From the IMG/VR virus record IMGVR_UViG_3300035182_002025, positions 1 through 57,450 of that record: a stretch of 57,450 nucleotides of DNA; one strand, given 5' to 3'. The position numbers were made by a program, and so were the translations under genes. A model generated the notes under the pieces. It was not told where the DNA came from, searched no databases, and saw only the letters and a program-made list of their open reading frames with translations. Below are positions 24,094 to 32,490 of this stretch, in pieces. Source of the stretch: a virus. Each line of letters opens with the position of its first letter. Position 1 is the stretch's first letter.

Positions 24094-25680
24094 ATGGCCG
24101 CTGGATTTCAGTCAGATGCGTTTCAGACGGATGCGTTTCAGACTGACGCCGCGGGCACAACAACACTCACAGGAATAGCAATTACGGCCTCGCCCGGGGC
24201 CGTTACTGCAGGTAGCTCTACCACGCTTACCGGCGCCGCTGCAGCTACTTCAACAGGTGCTACCACCGCAACACTGTCGATAGGCCTTACCGGGCTGGCG
24301 GTGACGTCTTCTACCGGGGCGTTAACGGCGACAAACGCCTCCGCGCTTTCCGGTATAACGACAGCCGCCCTTCTAGGGGCATTAGTACCGGTAGAGGCAT
24401 TAGCCTTATCAGGTAACGCCTCTGCGCTATCTTCAGGAACAGTTACCACCCTTAGCGCGCCTAGTTTAATCGGACAGGCAAGTGCGGTAACAACAGGCGC
24501 AACCGCGCCGACTTTAGACAGTTCCTTGACAGGATCTGCGGCTAGTGCCGCCACGGGCGCCCTCAGCGCTGACAGGACTGTACCCCTTACCGGCGCTAGC
24601 ATTACTTCAGCGTCCGGTACCGTATCGCTGATAGCGATTGACGCCAAGGTTAGCTGGGTACAATTTCAAATACCTTACGCCGCACCCTCCGGAACCGTAG
24701 CGCTAACCGGCATAGCTTTAAACGCCTCGCAAGGCGCGTTATCGCCCTCCAATCAGGTGGCGACGACAGGAGCTACTGCCACTTTAAGTATAGGTACGGC
24801 TACCGCGGCTGAAAGCATAGCGGTTACAGGACAGTCTTCTGCGGCGGCAACAGGCACCGTCACCCCTACAGAATCGGTATCGCTAAACGGCGCCGCTATA
24901 ACGGCCTCAGGGGGTGCAATATCAGGTACAGCCGCCGTTGGTGCGACAGGACAAGCGTCGGCGGCATCCGCCGGGACTGTTACGCCAGCGGACGCCGTTG
25001 CACTGACAGGCGCGCAAATAGCGACAGCCATAGGCTCTTTGACGCCGTCCACGGCCTTTACAGTAGCGCTGACTGGCATCGCCATAACGCCGGTAACCGG
25101 TACCGCCATACCTAACAACTCAACCGCTTTAACGGGACAGAGCGCCGCAACCTCTCAGGGCGTAGTATCGCCTCCCGGCAATACGGTCATTGCGCTTACA
25201 GGCTTGAGTTCTGCGGTATTGCAGGGCGCAGTAACCGGTACGTTCAGCTTTGCGCTTACGGGTCGATCGGCCACGTTCACTGCGGGTACGGTAGCTTACT
25301 TTGCAACGCCTACCGTAACCGGCGCGCAGATTTCTGTACTCCGGAAGGATCTATTCGCAACAGCCTCGAAAGCCATAGCGGGGCAGCTCTCTACGTCCGC
25401 CATAGGGTCGGTATTAGCAGCACTGGCAGGATTGCCGATAGGGCAATCGCTAGTGGTCGGCCAAGGCCAGAACGCCGTAGTTATCACCCGGACGCTTACA
25501 GGCGCCGCGGTAAGTACTAGCCAAGGCACCGTAGAGTTTACGCGGAACGATCTGGCCCTACCTCTGGTGGGGCAAGCCATAAACACCCAGCTTGGAAGAG
25601 TGGGGATAGGAGGCGGTACATGGGGGTATTCAACTCGGGTATACTTGGGCGATTCTCCCATAACCGTACTTCAGGTATAA
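24094..25680 (+). CDS. Long repetitive fibre protein with ~23 twenty-residue repeats, 528 aa
   Basis: After a short start with three DAFQTDA-like copies, nearly the whole protein is a regular repeat of about 20 residues, pattern [VI]-x-L-T-G, eight variable residues, G, then a short polar stretch. One repeat is interrupted near residues 185-200 by a non-repeat insert (KVSWVQFQIPYAAP). Such Gly/Thr repeats fit a beta-solenoid or trimeric fibre shaft. The C-terminus (YSTRVYLGDSPITVLQV) resembles that of the next gene. Receptor-binding function is inferred. Confidence 0.75.
   Translation: MAAGFQSDAFQTDAFQTDAAGTTTLTGIAITASPGAVTAGSSTTLTGAAAATSTGATTATLSIGLTGLAVTSSTGALTATNASALSGITTAALLGALVPVEALALSGNASALSSGTVTTLSAPSLIGQASAVTTGATAPTLDSSLTGSAASAATGALSADRTVPLTGASITSASGTVSLIAIDAKVSWVQFQIPYAAPSGTVALTGIALNASQGALSPSNQVATTGATATLSIGTATAAESIAVTGQSSAAATGTVTPTESVSLNGAAITASGGAISGTAAVGATGQASAASAGTVTPADAVALTGAQIATAIGSLTPSTAFTVALTGIAITPVTGTAIPNNSTALTGQSAATSQGVVSPPGNTVIALTGLSSAVLQGAVTGTFSFALTGRSATFTAGTVAYFATPTVTGAQISVLRKDLFATASKAIAGQLSTSAIGSVLAALAGLPIGQSLVVGQGQNAVVITRTLTGAAVSTSQGTVEFTRNDLALPLVGQAINTQLGRVGIGGGTWGYSTRVYLGDSPITVLQV
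24150..25600 (+). repeat. Array of degenerate ~60-bp coding repeats
   Basis: The DNA under the repeat protein has a clear 60-bp period, each unit containing a CTTACAGG or CTGACAGG-like word encoding L-T-G. Copies are diverged, so this is an old, protein-level selected array. Confidence 0.65.
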
Positions 25681-25683
25681 CAC

Positions 25684-28600
25684 ATGGCCGGCGATCCGTT
25701 TTACTCAAGCGTCAGTTTACTCCTACACTGCGACGGCACTAACGGCAGCACTACCTTCACTGACAACTCGCCTTCACCGAAAACGGTAACAGCGAACGGT
25801 AATGCGCAGATAAGTACAGCGCAGAGTCAATTTGGAGGGGCCAGCGCGCTTTTTGACGGTACGGGGGATTACCTTAGTACACCGTTCGATTCCGGGCTAT
25901 CGATAGGAACGTCTGATTTCACAATAGAGTTTTTCGTATACCTAGCGGGGAATTCCGCGATAGATGGCGGCGGTGCTATGCGGGCATGCGTATGGTCCTC
26001 GTATAACTCTGGGGTAGCCGCGAATGGGTACGCCGTAATAATACACGGAACAAGCACCACCACCGGAGCCATCGGGGTATACCTAGACGTATATAACTCC
26101 TCTGTGGAAACTGTTATACAGACCGCAGCCGCACTGTCGCAAGGAGTGTGGCATCACATAGCCATATGCCGTTCTGGCTCAAACAACTACATATTTTACG
26201 ACGGGGTGTCACAAACACTTTCTTCAAACACAGTAACCTCTTCTACGACCATAAACGTCCCTGCAACCCAAACAAGTTATGTAGGGCACACCCCGCTAAC
26301 TAGCCTACCGTGGGATATTAACGGGTACATAGACGATTTCCGCATAACGAAAGGCGTTGCCAGATACACGGCCAATTTCACCCCTCCAACAGAAGCTTTC
26401 GGGAATTCACTAGGGGTTTACGGGCTGCCGGTGTCGGTGCTGCCCAGCGCCCAGCTCGATCCGTACTACGCCAACACCGTACTCTCGCTCCATTGCGACG
26501 GCGCTAACGGCAGCACTACCTTTACGGATACATCTCCTTCTCCGAAAACTGTGTCGGCGGTGGGCAACGCGCAGATAAGTACAGCACAAAGTCAATTCGG
26601 GGGCGCCAGCGCCCTATTTGATGGGACAGGGGACTACCTCACAATACCGTCAAACGCTGGGTGGCAATTTGGCGGTGGAGACTGGACTATAGAGGCGTGG
26701 ATTTACAGGACGGTAGACACAGCTACGGGAGACATAATGGCCTGCCGAAACGCCGCCAGTACGCAACCGTTTTGGCTGTTGCGGCGTAATGCCGGAGGGG
26801 CTATAAGGTTCGACCATGTGAACACCGGGTCAGTAACGGTTACTGACGTAACAACTACGCAGACTACGGCCATAAACACCTGGAACCACGTAGCGGTGTG
26901 CAGAATTTCTGGCGTGGTAAGCATATACATCAACGGGGCGCTAGCCACGTTGACGGGTACGAACTCTACCACGGCATACGGGGCCTCGGCGGCGGCCCTG
27001 CTAATAGGGTCCGGGGACACCTCGGATTCTTGGGCCGGCAATATAGACGACGTCCGCATAACGAAAGGCGTTGCCAGATACACGGCCAATTTTACGCCGC
27101 CTACTGGCCCTAATCCAGATTCAACCTATCCTCTGACGGCAACCCCCACGCTCCCTCAGATCGGGCAAAGCATTACGGTTACGCCGACCACGCCGTATCT
27201 GCAGTTTGACCCTTACTACAGCAGTGTCAGCTTGCTGCTACACTGCAACGGGGCTAACGCTAGCACGACTTTTGTCGACCACTCTATCTCTCCTAAAACG
27301 GTAACAGGGGTAGGCAACGCGCAAATAAGTACTGCGCAAAGCAAGTTCGATGGGGCGAGCGCACTTTTTGACGGGTCGGGGGATTACATAGACGTCACAG
27401 ATAACGCCGCACTAGAGCTTGGATCTGGAAATTTTACGTTAGAGGCGTGGATATACCCCACAGCTTTCGCCGCTAATAACGGGGGGACATTTAGCTCCAC
27501 TATAATGTGTAAGTACACAGCGTCTAATCGGGCTTTCAACGTCTTCATATCGGGGACGTCTACCAGCTTTACCAGTTTAAACTTTGTGATATCCACCGAC
27601 GGCGCTTTAGAGCAATCAACCATCACGGCGTCGACCACATTTTCGCTAAATACTTGGTATCACATAGCCGTAACAAGAGCCTCTGGAACATTGTACCTGT
27701 TCAGTAACGGGGTGCTTCTGAACACCGGCGGGACAGCGTATGCGCATACCGTGTTTAACGGCACCGCACCGGTACGGATAGGCGCCCTAGATTTCGACGC
27801 CACGTATAAAAGGTACTTCACGGGTAATATAGACGACGTCCGCATAACGAACGGAGTTGCTAGATACACGGCCAATTTTACGCCGCCAGCAGCCCCACTC
27901 CCCGATATGGGCGGGGTAGTGTTGGCAGGCATAATGGCGGTTTTCAGCGGAGGCGCAAGCCTCCCAAACAGCGCCGTACCTCAGGTAGGCCAAAGCTCAA
28001 CCGCCTCGCAAGGGACTGTTGCGCAGCTAATATCGCAGGCCTTGGCAGGGTCAGCCGCCACCACTACCATAGGGTCTGCACTGTCGAATTCCGCCATCCC
28101 TCAGACTGGACAAGCGATTACCCTATCGAAAGGCACTTTTGCCGAAGTGCTTAACGGCTTGTTTTTTGCGCTTACCGGGCAGCAAACTACGCTTACGCCA
28201 GGGTCGACCAAAGCTGCGGTATCTGCGGCGCTTTCCGGAATATTCGCGACAGCGCAAAGCGGAGGGCTTACAGTATTCTCTGCTTCCGTGGCGGCGTTAA
28301 CGGGGCTTTCCGTTTCGGCGGTACGAGGCGCCTTACAGGAGCTTACCGCAGCGTATTTAAACGGAATGGCCGCAGCTACTAATAGCGGCGGCGTCGGGTT
28401 CGTAAAGTTTGCACCGCTTTCTGGCGTAAGCACGTCCCTTGTAGAGGGCCATCCTGTAGCCACGCATACCTTTGGCGCTACGGGATACACGATTACCCTC
28501 AGCAAAAACGGCGTGGGTGTGGGTATACCGCTGACGAAGGCCGCTACGTTGACCGCTTCTTCCGGATTGATAAAGGCTATCCGTGACAAGGCTATTACCG

Positions 28601-28935
28601 GATCGGCGCTAAGCCTTTCCGCCGGAGCAGTGGTGAAAGCAGCGTCCCGGCTGTTGACTGGTCAAACCGTCACCTTCTCGCAAGGCCACAACGTCGTTAC
28701 GCTATCGAAAAGCGCCACCGGGCAAACGGTGTTTAGCGGGAAAGGCCAGATAGTATTCAACACCTCTGACGTAAAAGTATCGATACAAGGCAACGAAATC
28801 GTTACATCGCAAGGGAATATCTATATCGGCGCCGATCAGTGGTACAATTTCACTCGCGTATTAAGCTGCGGAACTGAAGTGGTCGTTGTCCAGTTTGAAA
28901 ACCACCGCGACATTACCGTCGTACAAATTTCATAA
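25684..28935 (+). CDS. Tail protein with three LamG-like lectin domains, 1083 aa
   Basis: Three similar domains of about 220-240 residues (DNA about 25702-26393, 26461-27105, 27211-27890) share SLLLHCDG-like, FGGASALFDGTGDYL, FTIE.WIY, W.HIAICR and IDDVRITKGVARYTANFTPP motifs. This is a concanavalin-A/LamG sandwich typical of sugar binding. The remaining ~340 residues carry about a dozen imperfect LTG-type repeats like those of the preceding gene. It probably binds host polysaccharide at adsorption. The domains are close enough in DNA to suggest recent duplication or gene conversion. Confidence 0.8.
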   Translation: MAGDPFYSSVSLLLHCDGTNGSTTFTDNSPSPKTVTANGNAQISTAQSQFGGASALFDGTGDYLSTPFDSGLSIGTSDFTIEFFVYLAGNSAIDGGGAMRACVWSSYNSGVAANGYAVIIHGTSTTTGAIGVYLDVYNSSVETVIQTAAALSQGVWHHIAICRSGSNNYIFYDGVSQTLSSNTVTSSTTINVPATQTSYVGHTPLTSLPWDINGYIDDFRITKGVARYTANFTPPTEAFGNSLGVYGLPVSVLPSAQLDPYYANTVLSLHCDGANGSTTFTDTSPSPKTVSAVGNAQISTAQSQFGGASALFDGTGDYLTIPSNAGWQFGGGDWTIEAWIYRTVDTATGDIMACRNAASTQPFWLLRRNAGGAIRFDHVNTGSVTVTDVTTTQTTAINTWNHVAVCRISGVVSIYINGALATLTGTNSTTAYGASAAALLIGSGDTSDSWAGNIDDVRITKGVARYTANFTPPTGPNPDSTYPLTATPTLPQIGQSITVTPTTPYLQFDPYYSSVSLLLHCNGANASTTFVDHSISPKTVTGVGNAQISTAQSKFDGASALFDGSGDYIDVTDNAALELGSGNFTLEAWIYPTAFAANNGGTFSSTIMCKYTASNRAFNVFISGTSTSFTSLNFVISTDGALEQSTITASTTFSLNTWYHIAVTRASGTLYLFSNGVLLNTGGTAYAHTVFNGTAPVRIGALDFDATYKRYFTGNIDDVRITNGVARYTANFTPPAAPLPDMGGVVLAGIMAVFSGGASLPNSAVPQVGQSSTASQGTVAQLISQALAGSAATTTIGSALSNSAIPQTGQAITLSKGTFAEVLNGLFFALTGQQTTLTPGSTKAAVSAALSGIFATAQSGGLTVFSASVAALTGLSVSAVRGALQELTAAYLNGMAAATNSGGVGFVKFAPLSGVSTSLVEGHPVATHTFGATGYTITLSKNGVGVGIPLTKAATLTASSGLIKAIRDKAITGSALSLSAGAVVKAASRLLTGQTVTFSQGHNVVTLSKSATGQTVFSGKGQIVFNTSDVKVSIQGNEIVTSQGNIYIGADQWYNFTRVLSCGTEVVVVQFENHRDITVVQIS
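26341..26378 (+). repeat. 38-bp direct repeat, copy 1
   Basis: Identical over 38 bp to 27055-27092, and matches 27841-27878 with a few changes. It encodes the end of each LamG-like domain (RITKGVARYTANF). Confidence 0.85.
27055..27092 (+). repeat. 38-bp direct repeat, copy 2
   Basis: Exact copy of 26341-26378. Exact identity over a coding stretch with freely variable third positions indicates recent copying. Confidence 0.85.
27841..27878 (+). repeat. 38-bp direct repeat, diverged copy 3
   Basis: Matches the other two copies except for three substitutions. The upstream AATATAGACGACGTCCGCAT is shared with copy 2. Confidence 0.8.
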
Positions 28936-28953
28936 TCATTTTTGGAGGAAAAC

Positions 28954-29142
28954 ATGGCTTTAGTATTCACCACCTTGGGCTTAGTCGACAGCAGCGATCT
29001 GAAAGTTCAGGACATCGTAACGATGGACGACAACGCGCGCTGTTATGCTACCGAATGGTATTTCGGCGAAGAAATGGTGCGCAGAGATGTATGGGTTAGC
29101 GCGCTGCGCCCAGCCGATATGATCGGTGAGCAAGGCGGCTAA
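28954..29142 (+). CDS. Small virion-region protein, 62 aa
   Basis: The start at 28954 follows SD GGAGG. Acidic, compact (EWYFGEEMVRRDVWVSALRPADMIG), no known motif. The strong SD suggests good expression. Confidence 0.65.
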   Translation: MALVFTTLGLVDSSDLKVQDIVTMDDNARCYATEWYFGEEMVRRDVWVSALRPADMIGEQGG

Positions 29143-29203
29143 AACACTAATGGAAAAATGCACAGGGATGTGGTATTTAACACTTTGAATTTTCTTTTTA
29201 TGC

Positions 29204-29218
29204 GCGCCGAGAAGGCGC
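29204..29218 (+). promoter_or_regulatory. Hairpin with GNRA-like pentaloop
   Basis: GCGCC-GAGAA-GGCGC, 24 nt before the next ATG. A GNRNA pentaloop can fold like a GNRA loop, as in lambdoid boxB. No T-run follows. Confidence 0.5.
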
Positions 29219-29242
29219 TAAATCCCCGCGGAGGGAAGTAAA

Positions 29243-29698
29243 ATGGCAAACACAGCAGCTATAGCCACCAGTTTTAAGGTTGAACTGTTAAACGGTCACC
29301 ACGCATTTGGTACTTCCGTAGTCCGGGCGGGTACAGGCGCCGATACCTTTAAAGCCGCGTTATATTTGGCCACGGCCACTATCACAGCAGCTACTACCGC
29401 GTATTCTGCCACCAACGAAGTGTCTGGAACAGGCTACACCGCAGGCGGTGTGACCGTTACCAACGCTACCGCGCCTAGCTCTTCAGGCACTACAGCGTTC
29501 TGGACCCCGTCGGCGTCGTTCTCCTGGACAACTGTCACCTTGGCGACCGCTTTTGACTGCGTCCTGTTGTATAACAGCACCCAATCAAATAAAGCCGTAG
29601 CGGCGTTCACTTTCGGCTCACAAACAGTGTCCGCGGGTAACTTCAGTTTGACAATGCCTACCAACGACAGCACCAACGCGCTGATCCGTTTGGCGTAA
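29243..29698 (+). CDS. Beta-rich virion protein, 151 aa
   Basis: Ala/Thr/Ser-rich, predicted all-beta, encoded behind a GNRA-like hairpin and SD GGAGGGA. Composition resembles other small structural proteins of the phage; likely a tail or decoration protein. Confidence 0.6.
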   Translation: MANTAAIATSFKVELLNGHHAFGTSVVRAGTGADTFKAALYLATATITAATTAYSATNEVSGTGYTAGGVTVTNATAPSSSGTTAFWTPSASFSWTTVTLATAFDCVLLYNSTQSNKAVAAFTFGSQTVSAGNFSLTMPTNDSTNALIRLA

Positions 29699-29715
29699 TC
29701 GGTTACGGCGCTTAG

Positions 29716-30231
29716 ATGATCATCTACGCCAAAGGACGTGGGCCCATTAAGTGGCCCGCTTCGGACTCTCACGACCCGAATAGCAAACGCTATTACCGGA
29801 TGGATTACACGCCTCCGTTATGGACGGCAAATACGCCCGTCATAGACAATGTAGCCGTTGTAGTTCCTACGCTAGAAAATGGGTGCATGTACGAGTGCGT
29901 GTCCGGTGGAAGAACCGATCTTACTGAGCCAACTTGGGGCACAGTAGAAGACGAAATCACCAAAGATGGTGGCGCGGCATGGAAATGCTTGCCGAGGAAT
30001 AGTGTACTAAAAACCGGTGATACCCTGACCGCATCTACGTGGACGGCTGATACCGGTTGCACCTTGGATAACGCCGCTATCATAGATGGTGCCGCCACCA
30101 AAGTTCGGGTAACAGCCGTTCCAGCCGACGCCGATGCGTTTACGCTGGTAAACCATGTCACTATCGTTCGGCTTAACGGCGACACTGAAGAGTTCGACAG
30201 ATCGATGTATATCCGGATCACGCAGACATGA
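29716..30231 (+). CDS. Virion-region protein, 171 aa
   Basis: A segment with EPTWGTVEDEITKDGGAAWKC resembles a short carbohydrate-binding-like motif (EPTWG...W) that also appears in the protein at 32491 (TEPTWGHTPG...WLV). The remaining part is a beta domain. Function unknown; fibre-associated is likely. Confidence 0.6.
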   Translation: MIIYAKGRGPIKWPASDSHDPNSKRYYRMDYTPPLWTANTPVIDNVAVVVPTLENGCMYECVSGGRTDLTEPTWGTVEDEITKDGGAAWKCLPRNSVLKTGDTLTASTWTADTGCTLDNAAIIDGAATKVRVTAVPADADAFTLVNHVTIVRLNGDTEEFDRSMYIRITQT

Positions 30232-30560
30232 GCGCTAAGATAATAGGGCTTATCCTGCTGCTTTTCACGATTATGCTGTCCTGCTCTGAAGCCAAAGCCA
30301 AAGCCTCATGCCGCAGCCCAACTGTTAAGCACCGGTTCGATAAGCTCCAGGGGTACCCACACGGCCGAAAAGGCTACATAGTGGACCATGTATGCGCGCT
30401 AGAGTGCGGCGGCAAGGACAGTGAGGAGAACATGCAGTACCAGACTTCTTCGGCTAGTAAGGCCAAAGACAGATGGGAACGGACAGCAGCCGGGTGTAAA
30501 TCTACCTGCACCCCGAACAATTCCACATACCCAGATAGAAAGGTATTCAATTGTAAGTAG
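30228..30560 (+). CDS. Exported small HNH nuclease, 110 aa
   Basis: An N-terminal signal sequence (about residues 4-22) may end in a lipobox-like MLSC or a conventional cleavage site. The mature part has the HNH pattern GYIVDHVCALECGGKDSEENMQYQT..ASKAKDRWE, with extra cysteines near the C-terminus that could form disulphides. Unlike the homing endonucleases here, it is short, exported and sits in the tail operon by an ATGA overlap, so it may act on DNA in the periplasm or outside the cell. Confidence 0.8.
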   Translation: MSAKIIGLILLLFTIMLSCSEAKAKASCRSPTVKHRFDKLQGYPHGRKGYIVDHVCALECGGKDSEENMQYQTSSASKAKDRWERTAAGCKSTCTPNNSTYPDRKVFNCK

Positions 30561-30580
30561 TTAGCGTTTTGGAGGATGGT

Positions 30581-30757
30581 GTGGCCGATATCAGTGAATT
30601 ATGCGGTACAAACGGATGTCCTAAAGCGCGGGAATGCGCCAAGAAGTTAGATCCTGATAGCTTGAACGTCAGGATGACTAAGTTTGAATACTCCTCAATA
30701 TACAAAAGGTTCCACTGTATCAGGTTTGAAAAACATTACAGACGGAACACATCATGA
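30581..30757 (+). CDS. Small cysteine-containing protein, 58 aa
   Basis: The GTG start at 30581 is chosen because SD GGAGG ends 5 nt before it. Cys residues (ELCGTNGCPKARECAKK and one later) could bind zinc. The stop overlaps the next start. Function unknown. Confidence 0.6.
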   Translation: MADISELCGTNGCPKARECAKKLDPDSLNVRMTKFEYSSIYKRFHCIRFEKHYRRNTS

Positions 30758-31866
30758 AGTTAAACTCTTTTAAAGGTATCCACAACACGGCCACCCGCCA
30801 AGACCTCCCTAGGGGAGCTTGCGCTGACGCTGTTGATGTTGATATTACCGGAAAAGGCGAAGCGTACGAGCGCAGCGCCGTACTGGTACGCAACGGGTAC
30901 GCCCTATCTAAATCCGCGCCGATAGCAGCGTCATATACCTCGAAAGATGGCGTTGCGTATTGCGTATCTGGTGGATGGCTTAATCGCATAGCCGAGGATC
31001 TCAGCTTTATTCCGATAGCGCAGAGCACAGCCAAAGAGTTCTGCGACGACAAGGGGGTGCTGTTTACCGACGACAAGCTTATGGCTATCGGTGATACCGC
31101 CGTAAACTTGCAAGTTCCGCAACCTAAATACGCACCTCAGGTCGTGTTGTCATCAGGGTCAAGAGCGCCAGGGTTTTATACTTGCGCGTATACCTATACC
31201 AATTCAGACGGCTTGGAAGGGGGCATGTCCCCTATTATCCAGGTAGAGTTGAAATCGGAAGGCGAAGTACTAGTTACGCCCGTGGATCTACCAGGGTATG
31301 TGTCGACGATATACCTAGCCCCGGAAGACGGCTCTGTATTCTTGGACAATCGTAACGTCCCCATACCACCCGCCTGTATAGGCACCGCAGAAATCCCAGA
31401 AAATGTGGCCGCGGTAGAGGTTTTAGACGGTAAGCTTTTTACGGTAGAGCTGTACGAGGAATACTCCGTCATAAGGTTTAGCCAGCCTTTCCACTTCCAC
31501 TTGTTCAATTACGAGAAAGATTTCGTCGTTATACCCGATCAGGTATACGCCATCAGAGCATCCGGAGGCAAACTGGTAATCGGCGCTGCAAAAGGTATTT
31601 ATGCTTACAGCGATGAAGGTCTGCTAAAATTGGCCAACTACGGAGTTGTGCCGGGGCGCAGTATGGCTAGAAAAGCCGACGATACTTTACTTATCCACAC
31701 GGTAAGAGGTATTTGCGCGGCGTTCCCTTTCACGGAACTTACAGAATCGATGGTATCGTTACCCATGGGCCAAAAATGTAGCGCCAATATCGTGTACCAG
31801 AACGGCATCACGAAATTTGTAGGGCTTCACGATGGCGGCGGGGTTGCGTTTAACGCCGAGTTTTAA
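30754..31866 (+). CDS. Virion structural protein, 370 aa
   Basis: The N-terminus (LNSFKGIHNTATRQDLPRGACADAVDVDIT) resembles tail/DNA-stabilisation proteins that begin with a similar arm. The remainder is a repetitive beta protein with YTCAYTYTNSDGLEGGMSP and KLVIGAAKGIYAY strands, perhaps a propeller. It is likely part of the short tail or its hub. No exact family is claimed. Confidence 0.6.
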   Translation: MKLNSFKGIHNTATRQDLPRGACADAVDVDITGKGEAYERSAVLVRNGYALSKSAPIAASYTSKDGVAYCVSGGWLNRIAEDLSFIPIAQSTAKEFCDDKGVLFTDDKLMAIGDTAVNLQVPQPKYAPQVVLSSGSRAPGFYTCAYTYTNSDGLEGGMSPIIQVELKSEGEVLVTPVDLPGYVSTIYLAPEDGSVFLDNRNVPIPPACIGTAEIPENVAAVEVLDGKLFTVELYEEYSVIRFSQPFHFHLFNYEKDFVVIPDQVYAIRASGGKLVIGAAKGIYAYSDEGLLKLANYGVVPGRSMARKADDTLLIHTVRGICAAFPFTELTESMVSLPMGQKCSANIVYQNGITKFVGLHDGGGVAFNAEF

Positions 31867-31873
31867 ATTTTTC

Positions 31874-31887
31874 GCGCTGGTAAGCGC
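31874..31887 (+). promoter_or_regulatory. Leader hairpin
   Basis: GCGCT-GGTA-AGCGC, 21 nt before the ATG. A second small palindrome (TTCTC-TAGGA-GAGAA, 31892-31906) exposes the SD core in its loop. Confidence 0.45.
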
Positions 31888-31908
31888 AGCATTCTCTAGG
31901 AGAGAACC

Positions 31909-32373
31909 ATGGCATTCAGGTATTCAACCAAGCTTTTCAACGACATTCTGTCCACTGTTAAGTCTGATCTAACAAACGGCTCTATTGAGCTTTACACCGG
32001 CAGTCAACCTTCTAGCCCAGACTCTGCCGTTACTGGCACTCTAATTGGTAGGGTTACTGTTAACGGCGGAGCGTGGACGGAAGGCTCTGGCGCAAACGGC
32101 CTAAATTTCGGCACGGTAGCCGCGGGCGCTGTCGATAAATCAACTTCTGAAACATGGCAGTTTACCGCTATTGCGGCAGGCACCATTGGCTGGGGTAGAT
32201 TCCGTGCTAATGCTACCGACGCCGGAGCTGCCGATGGGACTTTTGTTAATGCCCGTATCGATTTTTCAGTCGGCATCACCACCGGCGATATGAAAATGTC
32301 GAAAGTGACCTATGCGGTTGGTGAGACTGGCGTTATCCAAGAGTTCTTGATTCCGCTGTCAAACATCTCTTAA
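31909..32373 (+). CDS. Virion protein, 154 aa
   Basis: N-terminus FRYSTKLFNDILSTVKSDLTNGSIELYTG, then a Thr/Gly/Ala-rich beta domain. The pattern of a small protein with an N-terminal helix and beta sandwich is common among phage head-tail proteins. Strong SD (AGGAGAG) and a leader hairpin suggest high expression. Confidence 0.65.
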   Translation: MAFRYSTKLFNDILSTVKSDLTNGSIELYTGSQPSSPDSAVTGTLIGRVTVNGGAWTEGSGANGLNFGTVAAGAVDKSTSETWQFTAIAAGTIGWGRFRANATDAGAADGTFVNARIDFSVGITTGDMKMSKVTYAVGETGVIQEFLIPLSNIS

Positions 32374-32490
32374 TAGGGGATAGCGGAGGCCTGCAGTAGT
32401 ATTTGCTGTCCATGTCAAAGCCGCTGACTACGACGGTGCGACCGATAGATTGCGCCGTTTTAAACATTAACAAGGCATACAGGCTTAAAA

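Noticed and set aside
32374-32490. Protein-like frame ending VKAADYDGATDRLRRFKH in the 117-bp gap
   Set aside because: There is an SD-like CGGAGG but no start codon in frame; it may be a remnant.
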